The notes under the pieces: model-generated
The model's input: only the letters and a program-made list of their open reading frames with translations
What the model was told of the DNA's origin: nothing
Databases searched by the model: none
Assembly (NCBI GenBank): GCA_949987705.1
Contig: OX465281.1
Location: forward strand, 139,982,876-140,046,875
Direction of reading: 5' to 3'
Length of the DNA stretch: 64,000 bases
Source of the DNA: Thereva unica
Taxonomy: Eukaryota > Arthropoda > Insecta > Diptera > Therevidae
In this document: one piece after another, positions 45,808-54,000 of the stretch
Numbering within the stretch: the stretch's first letter is position 1
Layout of the letters: every line of letters starts with the position of its first letter
Program-made: the position numbers and the translations under genes

Positions 45808-45915
45808 GTTGAAGTATGTTGGAGTTTTCCGTTCTTTACCGTCCTTTTTATAATTTCGTAAAGAGCGCTGCAATTCATTGTAAATTGCGAACTGGTGCTT
45901 AATCAAACCCTCCAT
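45808..45915 (-). CDS. BEL-B gag N-terminal segment, cut off by the hAT
   Basis: ATG at 45913-45915 opens a minus-strand frame starting MEGLIKHQFAIYNELQ. It ends, after exactly 36 codons, at the duplicated target bases, where the hAT begins; inside the hAT it soon meets a stop. The bases after the hAT (44077 downward) are in the phase that would directly follow codon 36. The segment lies about 150 bp inside the 5' LTR, the right place for a BEL gag start. Too short for standard gene finders. Confidence 0.9.
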
Positions 45916-46039
45916 TTATTTATTTTTTTATATATACGTTTATTTTTATATTTAAGTTATTCTTTAATAAGCTTGTTCTTTAGTGAGTTTCTTTAGTAAG
46001 TTAAGGATCGCCAAATTATGCTCGGATTTTCTTGGGACG

Positions 46040-46062
46040 ATCCGGCTCGAAGGACCAATAAA
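46040..46062 (-). promoter_or_regulatory. BEL-B primer-binding site
   Basis: Reading the minus strand just inside the 5' LTR: TGGTCCTTCGAGCCGGAT, the same primer string as BEL-C (49820). Confidence 0.88.
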
Positions 46063-46444
46063 TGTTTGCTACTAATGCGAATGAGTTCTAAAAGAAACTA
46101 AAGAGTGAAATCAAATAACAATATTTATTTTATTAATATAATTAAATTCCTGCTAAAACCTACAACCCGCTGATCTGCTCTATTTCGCGAATAATTGTCG
46201 AATCGAAATTAATGCAAGGAAAAAAAACAATAATAAAAGCAAAGAGTCCTTGCATTTTTAGTATTATATTAAAACTACAGTTTAGATAGTTTCCAAAAAT
46301 TCGCTTTGGTTGCTATCTATCAATCAATAGTTATATTAGCATTAAACGTATTCGGTAAGGCAGTCGGTGGTTTGTTTACAAAACATATTTAGTAAAAATA
46401 ATAAAAGATTGCTGTTTCATTAAATTCGAAGGCGAGATGGAACA
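46063..46444 (-). repeat. BEL-B 5' LTR
   Basis: 382 bp, identical by eye to 38444-38825. Confidence 0.96.
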
Positions 46445-46449
46445 GCGAT

Positions 46450-47721
46450 TATGATGAGGAGTTTTGTTCCCCTGCAGTTTTACCTGACTACAAACATGAA
46501 GTTGTTGCAAGACTTATTTGGGAAACACATCTTAATTCGTGTCATGCAAGTAAGAACACTCTGCTCGTGATATTGAGAAAGCGATTTTGGATTTTGGGGG
46601 GCGGACGAAGTGTAAAGGCTGTAATTAATAAATGTCCAGTGTGTAAACGCTACGCAACAAAAAGGATAGAAGTACCAGCACCTCCATTACCTGACGATAG
46701 GATCAGAGAGGCAAAGATTTTTGAGGTCATTGGTATAGACTATGCGGGGCCAACATACTTAAAAGGAAAAGATGAGAAAAAAAAGTCAAGAAAAGGCGTG
46801 GATTTGTTTATTCACATACGCAGTTTAGGGGCGGTACATCTAGAGTTGGTTTCTTCCTTGTCCGCTGATGTATTCATTCAATGTCTACGCCGATTTATAA
46901 GTAGAAGAGGTCGTCATAAAATCATCTACACTGACAACGGTACCAATTTTGTTAGAGCTGCGAAAGCTCTCACATGTATCGACTGGGAGAAAATAAGTGT
47001 GTGTAGCACAATACCTATAAAATGGAAATTTAACCCTCCGACAGCGCCGTGGTGAGGTGGCTGGTGGGAGCGACTTATCGGATCACTAAAGCAATTGTTA
47101 CGAAGAGTCCTAGGCAGGACTTCATTGAATCACGAAGAGATGCAAACTGTGCTATGCGAATGTGAGGCTGTACTTAACGCGCGACCTCTGACCTGTCTTT
47201 CAGAAGATCCATCAGATTTGATACCGTTAACGCCTGAGATGTTTTTGAAAGAAGTTGAAGGTAGTGGTGTACCAGACTTAGATGCAGTAGAGGCACGAGA
47301 CATTAGTCGACGAATAAGATACAGAAGACAATTGAGAAAAGTTTTAAAGGAAAGATTTCATAGTGAATATCTGGGGCAGTTGATGCAGCATGCAAAGAAG
47401 ACTTCACCCAAGAATATAGAAGTAGAGGATTTAGTGCTAGTAGGAAGCGATAACACAAAACGACTGGATTGGCCGCTCGCGAGAGTGGAAGAGATGATCC
47501 CTGGGCGAGAAGGTATTGTTAGACTCGTGAAACTAAAGACTTCTTCAGGCATATTATTACGGCCTATTCAGAGAGTTTTCCCATTGGAAATACATTTTGC
47601 CTGTTCTGAAAGGGAGCGAGAGTTGATACGGCAACCATTAGCACCATCAGAGAATGCAAAGCAGAGTACGCGTAATCGTAGTGGAAGAACGATAACGGCC
47701 CCATCTAAGATGAACTTGTGA
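46450..47721 (+). pseudogene. BEL-A pol, second part (integrase)
   Basis: Resumes in phase after the GCGAT duplication with YDEEFCSPAVLPDYK. Zinc region HLNSCHASKNTLL with CPVCKRY, then IGIDYAGP and YTDNGTNFV (catalytic aspartates). A TGA at 47053-47055 interrupts the PPTAPW motif before the catalytic glutamate region (GGWWERLIG). The remainder is open to 47721, with a DUF5641-like C-terminus (VEDLVLVGSDN). Confidence 0.92.
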
Positions 47722-47775
47722 GGAAGGAAATTTTATTTTTTGTTGTTTTACATTAATTCAAGAATTTCATTAAGT

Positions 47776-47789
47776 AAAAGGTGGGAGGA
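47776..47789 (+). promoter_or_regulatory. BEL-A polypurine tract
   Basis: AAAAGGTGGGAGGA directly before the 3' LTR. Confidence 0.88.
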
Positions 47790-47853
47790 TGTCTGTAATA
47801 TGAATAATGTCTATTATATAAATATTGTCTGTAATATGAATATTGTACCTTTT

Positions 47854-48350
47854 GACGTGACAACGTCTATTAAATCGGTTTAACCCTAGATAGCTAACGT
47901 TCCTGAAGTCATCATAAAAGCTAACCATTCGACTTTTTTACGACTAATTTTTAAATGTGAATTTTAGTTAAATTTTGTGATTTTTCATCAGTTTTTTTGT
48001 ATTAGTAGGACATATAGGATATAAGTGAAAGATAATAATAGAAAAAAATAATATTTAATTTAGTTTTTGTTACTAAATCGCACGTGCGTAGGTCACATAA
48101 TTAGAAAGGGAGAGGGAGATATTTATTGGATGTTCGTCATTTTGACGAACATTAGCTATCTAGGGTTAAGATAGGACGCGCGTGTGAAAATGTCCCGCAC
48201 ACAAAAAAAATTTGCTTCAAAATATATAATTTATTAATTGAGAAAATAATACAAAACGTAATAACAGACGTTGTCACGTTCAAATTAATAGACGTTGTCA
48301 CGTTAAAATACGGACGTGATACTTCACATCCAAGACCATTAATTTTTTTT
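47854..48350. mobile_element. Outer MITE in the BEL-A 3' LTR
   Basis: GACGTGACAACGTCTATTAA (about 47855) is answered by TTAATAGACGTTGTCACGT, which occurs twice at the right (about 48262-48304). Absent from the 5' LTR. The right edge is not sharp. Confidence 0.75.
47884..48165. mobile_element. piggyBac-like MITE, TTAA-flanked
   Basis: 282 bp with ends CCCTAGATAGCTAACGTTC and GAACATTAGCTATCTAGGG, flanked by TTAA on both sides (47880-47883, 48166-48169). CCC-type ends with TTAA duplication are the signature of piggyBac. Non-coding. Confidence 0.9.
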
Positions 48351-48599
48351 TGTTTTATCTTCCCATCTATAAGTAAGCATAGTTTTTTGTTACGAAAATA
48401 AGAAGAAAATTTTTTTGGAGGTTATTTTTGGCTTCTCGTGGAGCGTGTTATGTTTTGTAAACTGCAAGGAGAAATAAAGTTTGTTTTAGCCTTTTATATT
48501 TAAATTGGTGATTGTTTTGTTTTTGAGGCAAGCGGAAAAAAGGTCTATCCTTCACTCACGGGTGGAGTTCTGTGTTGTTTCCGGTAAGACACCACAACA

Positions 48600-48758
48600 T
48601 TTTACATGAAAATTTAACGATATTGGTAAATTTTTACTTGAAAGCTGTTTCGTTTTCGGATCGGATTTAACAATATTGTAATAGGGAGTAGGGCCCCTGA
48701 TTATGGCTAAAGGTACGAATTCACCAAGGCATTTGCTCGCAGGCTTTTGACGTGATAA
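48600..48758. repeat. Repeat G, copy 2, right part
   Basis: Continues 11018-11180: the second half of the CTATTACAATATTG MITE and the first ~47 bp of the TAA-flanked Harbinger-like MITE (AGGTACGAATTCACCAAGG), broken at 48759 by gypsy3. Confidence 0.85.
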
Positions 48759-49040
48759 TGTTGTGGCGCAAAAGTCGACGTGATCTCCGATCCACTGATA
48801 CTCCAAAAATCCATGGATCGGCATATCAAAGAGGAATTCGATACATAAGATCGCCCCCGCCGTTATCATGACAAATGAAAAATTCTCGATCGCATCAAAG
48901 GAGTGATACCTCGACTTTTGCCGTCACCGGACGCTCGATAAGTTATAAGTACGGAGCACGAACAAATAAATGTTTTTTAGAGAACCCGGTGTGTTTTAAT
49001 TAGTACCTGATAGTAGTTAGAGAACCGGATGAAAAAGGCA
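48759..49040 (+). repeat. gypsy3 5' LTR
   Basis: From TGTTGTGGCG to about GAAAAAGGCA. CACGAACAAATAAATGTTTT near 48958 is a polyadenylation-type region. The right edge is inferred from the primer site, as the 3' LTR is not in the window. Confidence 0.75.
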
Positions 49041-49045
49041 CTAAA

Positions 49046-49058
49046 GTGGTGACCCCGA
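49046..49058 (+). promoter_or_regulatory. gypsy3 primer-binding site
   Basis: TGGTGACCCCGAC, complementary to the 3' end of tryptophan tRNA as used by CsRn1-type Gypsy elements and several retroviruses. Confidence 0.85.
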
Positions 49059-49529
49059 CAGGTGGAAACGCGCCACCTTCCCGTGAAAATATAACCAGGA
49101 AAAGAACCAGAAAAAATATCCAGAGGATCACTCAGGTGCGAGCCGAAACACCGCTAGCAGCGGCCAGCACACACACACGTGGAGACCCCCAAATAGGTGA
49201 AACCCAGTGCCCAGGTGTTGCGGGAAGAAAAACAACCCCATAGCAGTATACTGGACATCACAGGGACACGAGAGGGAAATATTTTTTCTATTAGTTAGAT
49301 AAGTTAACGAGGACCACGAGGGCGGCAAATGTAAAAATCATCATCAGGACATCAGGACAAACGATGACCACGAGGAAAACGCATACATAAGTTAAGTTAA
49401 ACATAAACTATTGTTATTCGTAGCTCCAAAAAATAGAACATAAGTTAAATTACGTTGCATTTTCCTGCACTTAAATTTTTTACCTTGTTTTAGGCCTAAA
49501 TAAAGCATAAAAAGTGAAATAAAGAATCA
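49059..49529. other. gypsy3 leader, first part
   Basis: Non-coding, between the primer site and BEL-C. The 65-codon frame at 49046-49243 spans the primer site and is not supported. Confidence 0.6.
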
Positions 49530-49818
49530 TGTCTAAAGTCAACTTACTGGCAACATAAATCACCATCACATTCATTAATTTAACTTAACTATTTAAATTC
49601 TTAATTTTACAAGTCACTGTAATTGCTGTTCTTGCTTACACATTTAAAACTTAAAACAATAGATTTTTACTGTTAATTTTTGGTCGCCTGAACCCTTTTA
49701 TAAATTACACTTGTTAAGTTCTCTGTAAACCTCCGACGAGTAAAGATCGCCACGCGTAATAAATTTATATTACTTAAAAACTAAAGTGCGTTTTTATTTC
49801 TTGCTTTCGCTATTAACA
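49530..49818 (+). repeat. BEL-C 5' LTR
   Basis: 289 bp, TGTCTAAAGTC...CGCTATTAACA; no difference seen from 56494-56782. Confidence 0.97.
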
Positions 49819-49819
49819 T

Positions 49820-49840
49820 TTTTGGTCCTTCGAGCCGGAT
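49820..49840 (+). promoter_or_regulatory. BEL-C primer-binding site
   Basis: TTGGTCCTTCGAGCCGGAT follows the LTR; shared with BEL-B. Confidence 0.9.
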
Positions 49841-50477
49841 TTGGGATTAATATCGTTTTAATCGCGTTGTTTTAATCATAGTTATTCCGGCAAGTTAACG
49901 CGCTTTTATTATCTTTATAAAATCCCCTTGTGGCTGCTTAAATTACCGCGTGTGTGCATCCCGCAACATTCACCTATGTGATTTAAAACATTAAATATTT
50001 AGAAAACTATTCTCGCGATCTGCGTCGTTGTATATTTAATGAAGTGCGTGAATATCAATTTATGACATTGGGACTTCCAACATGAAATTGTGATCCACGT
50101 GTTTATGTTGCATTCGCCTGTGCTACAGTTGGGGATACCGCAACTTAAGTTTAACGCATAATCAAGAGGAGCAGGAACTTCAAATAATCAAAACCTATGG
50201 AAATCCCGTGAGTTCGTTCCATTTATTATTTTTAACACTTTATATCCAGCTCTAACGATATTTGAAGCATAACCATAAAATTAATTTATATGTACTCTGT
50301 TAATTTATATGTACTTACTATGTACAGCCCTGCGGTTGCTAACAATCATAATCACATTGCTAATTCATATTTGACAATTCTCCGCGTTAAATATTAATAA
50401 AAAGGACAAAAGGCATCATACATAAAAATTCATTGCATAAAAGCATAGTGTTTTGTGTCGATCCAAAATCTTTCTAG

Positions 50478-50613
50478 AACTTTGAGCTTTAAATTAAACT
50501 TTTATGATCGTGAACTTTGAGCTTTGAATTAAACTTGTGATCGTGAACTTTGAGCTTTGAATTGAACTGTTGATCGTGAGCTTAGAGCTTTGAATTAAAC
50601 TTTTGTGATCGTG
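50478..50613 (+). repeat. Four tandem 33-35-bp repeats in the BEL-C leader
   Basis: Units start at 50478, 50513, 50546 and 50579; consensus AACTTTGAGCTTTGAATTAAAC ends with GATCGTG. Related, more diverged units follow near 50795 and 50830-50865. They sit about 480 bp upstream of the gag start, in the leader RNA. The function is unknown; packaging or promoter/enhancer roles are possible. Confidence 0.93.
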
Positions 50614-51088
50614 AGCTTTCTGAAATCACCGCGAAGCTCTGAAGTAATTCGGCAAGACTTTTAAATATTATTTATGCAAGTGAATTATTGATTGCTATTT
50701 TGACATTTATCATACATAATTTAATACATATATTCGTGAAGCAATAAACAACAAACGATTTTGTGACAAAGAAGTGTACCCCATTTTACCGCGTAGCTTT
50801 GAGTTAAACTTTTAACCTTAACTTTTATGAAACTTTGAATTTTAACAAAACTTTTAAGATCGCACTTATTAAAGAGAGTTTTTTCGATTATTATTGATAT
50901 TATACATACTTTAAAATTTATATTACGTGAAACTGAACCCCCTTTAGCGAACAATAAGAATATTTGTGGAAGTGAATTCTGACTGTTATTTAAACTTTTA
51001 TCGTACATCTTTTTGAAGTTTATTCGTGATACTAAAAGCCTTTTTCGAATTCGCTGTTCTGAATTAATTAAGTTCACAAGATTTTAAG

Positions 51089-54000
51089 ATGGAAAAGTAC
51101 AAGAATAGGGTAATAGTACTTTCAGATAGAATCGCTAAATTCGTAGTCAACGCCAATAAGACCGGAAAAGATAAAAGGGACGAAGCATATCTCAGAGCAC
51201 GGCTACAATTGCTAAACGATTATTGGAGTCAATTTAGTGAAGCTTACGACACATTACTCGATACTGTTGACGAGCGAACTCTCACCACAGATGAATATTT
51301 TACCGCAGATCCCTACTCAAGTGTAGAATGTGATTATGTCGAAGCGCTCACTTGGATTCAAACCCAACTGTTACCATTTAAAGCCCAGCGTGAGGTGACA
51401 AGTGCAAACGATTCCCAGTTTTTTCACTCCACGGTTAAATCTCCTTCTTGTTCTCAAGCTCTCAAGCTACCGAAAATAGCTATACCAAATTTTAGTGGAT
51501 CTTATTTAGAATGGCCCTCGTTTCATGACACTTATAAATCACTTATCCACAATAACTCCGAATTATCAGCTGTGCAGAAAATGCATTACCTTAAATCCGC
51601 AGTTAATGGTGAAGCGGCCAAACTATTGAAGCATTTCGCTGTAACTAGCTCTAATTATGATTCTGCGTGGAGCACAATTCTGTCCAGATATGAAAACAAA
51701 CGTGTGTTGGTGAACACAAATCTTCAGGAGCTCATAACTTTGCCAAGCATGTCATCTGAAACTCCAAATGAACTGCGACGGGTTTTAGACAGATATAATC
51801 AAGCTGTCAGAGCTTTAGAAAATCTTTCGCGTCCGGTTAAAGAATGGGATGACTGGCTCGTATTCTTTTTGACCAGTAAATTAGACGTCACCACTCGCAA
51901 AGATTGGGAAACTTCGCTCAATTCGTCCAAAGATATTCCGCCGTTTTCATCGTTACAGGCGTTTTTGGAAACCCGGCTACAAGCTTTAAGTGCTCTTAGT
52001 GGCAATAACACTTCTAGAGGTACTCATCAGTATGAAAATCAGTATCGAAAATCAAAATTTCATTTGCGCGCAGTTAAACCGTCTACACATTCTCATCATG
52101 TTTCGTCAAAGCCTGCCTGCAGATGCTGTCGTGAACAACATTTTATTTTATTTTGTCCCAAATTTCGAACAAAATCGATTGGAGAACGAGTCGCTTTCCT
52201 TAAGGAGAAAAGTATGTGCACCAACTGTCTTAGTTCAGACCATACGGTTGAGACTTGCCCTTCTACGAAGCGATGTAAAAAATGTAACGAACAACATCAT
52301 ACCATGATACACAATTCGCCTGATCACTCTAGGGTACCTGCACAACTACATACTGCTGCTCCGTCTACTTCCAACAACATCTCGGCTAATAGCACCATAT
52401 CTCATGTATGTAATAACCTTACTGGAAATTCTCCTGTTTTACTCGCCACTGCAGTCGTACTCATCCAGTCTGTTGACGGTCGCCTTTTTCGAATTCGGGC
52501 TTTACTGGATCAAGGATCCGAATCGTCATTTATTACTGAAGGTCTTGCGAAGAGTCTAGGCTTACGAAAACAGCGAACTAATATGGCGATAATAGGTGTG
52601 GCTCAATGCGACGCAGGTACCGCACAAGCTGCTGTCACGCACAATATTTTATCCAACCTCGATCCATCGGCCAAATATTGCGTTCAATCCCTAGTGTTAC
52701 CAACCCTTACAAATCTACTGCCATCTAGAAAAATTCATCGTAAAGATTGGCCTCATATCGTCGGTCTACCACTTGCTGATCCAGAGTTCGACAAGCCTTC
52801 AGGCATAGATCTAATACTAGGAGTTGACGTCTATACTAGAGTTCTTCGAGACGGTGTGAGAGCTGGACCAATTGGAGCCCCTGTGGCTCAGAACACTACC
52901 CTTGGCTGGATCCTCTCAGGAAAAACTGATGGCGTCTTACCTGAAACCACAACAACACTTAGTTTGCATACTTCAGCCATCAACCTTAGTTCTTTACTTC
53001 AAAAATTTTGGGAAACAGAAGAACCACCAAAAGCTTCACTTCACACACCAGATGAAGCCGAATGCGAAACTATTTTTGCAAACACTCACTACCGCGATAA
53101 AGATGGAAGATATGTTGTAAAGCTCCCGTTCAAATCGGATTACTCTGCGCTCGGTAACTCTCGCAATTTTGCTATGAGTACGTTGCTTCGCATGGAGAAA
53201 AGATTCAATCGGAATCCTGCACTCTTCACGGCATATTCGGAATTTATAAATGAATATCTTTCTCTAAATCACATGGAATTAGTTCAAGATGAAACAAAAA
53301 ATAGTGCAGACTGCTACTACCTCCCACATCATGCTGTATTTAAGCCTACCAGTTCTACAACCAAACTACGCGTGGTCTTCAACGCTTCGCAGGCAACTTC
53401 CACTGGACTCTCACTTAATGATATCTTACACATAGGACCGAAGTTACAAAATGATGTGGTTTTGATACTAACCAGATGGCGACTGTTTCCTTATGTTTAT
53501 ACGGCCGACATTGCCAAGATGTTCCGACAAATTCTGGTCGACCGTTCAGACACTGACTTCCAACGTATACTATGGAGATCCTCTTCAAATGAATCAGTTC
53601 AATGTTACAGACTGCTGACAGTCACTTACGGGACCGCCTGTGCGCCGTATTTAGCCTGCAAGACTCTACACCAATTGGCTATTGATCACAAGGAACAATT
53701 TGTAGGAGCTTCAAAAGTCCTACTTGAGAACTTTTACGTTGATGATGCTCTCTTTGGAGCCTTCAATATTAAAGATGCTATAAACCTACAATCTGAACTT
53801 GATAGTCTATTACTACAAGGAGGATTTAAACTACGGAAATGGCTCTCGAACTCGACACAACTGCTTGATAACATTCCACTGGAAGATCGAGAACTAACTT
53901 CATCTGTGAAACTAGTTTCCGACTTGCAAATCAAGGCTTTGGGAATAATTTGGAGTCCTACACTTGATTGCTTCAAGTTCAATGTTCAACTTTCATCGTC

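Larger units (their letters stand above)
38444..46444 (-). mobile_element. BEL-B: young BEL/Pao element inside BEL-A
   Basis: LTRs 38444-38825 and 46063-46444, each 382 bp and identical by eye, with 5-bp duplication GCGAT (38439-38443, 46445-46449). It is oriented on the minus strand. One open pol frame is present, but the start of gag is cut off by a hAT element. Identical LTRs mean very recent insertion. Confidence 0.97.
34169..48599 (+). mobile_element. BEL-A: old BEL/Pao element, interrupted
   Basis: LTRs 34169-34482 and 47790-48599 (the second enlarged by a MITE pair), 5-bp duplication TTTTA, primer site at 34485, purine tract at 47776-47789. gag and pol are decayed. A minus-strand BEL element occupies 38444-46444 with duplication GCGAT. 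Without insertions it would be about 5.9 kb. Confidence 0.96.
47790..48599 (+). repeat. BEL-A 3' LTR (enlarged)
   Basis: 810 bp. The two ends match the 314-bp 5' LTR; about 495 bp between 47854 and 48350 is a MITE within a MITE, inserted into the T-run after GTACC. Confidence 0.92.

Noticed and set aside
49046..49243. 65-codon frame at the gypsy3 primer site
   Set aside because: Begins in the primer-binding site and has no relation to gag.
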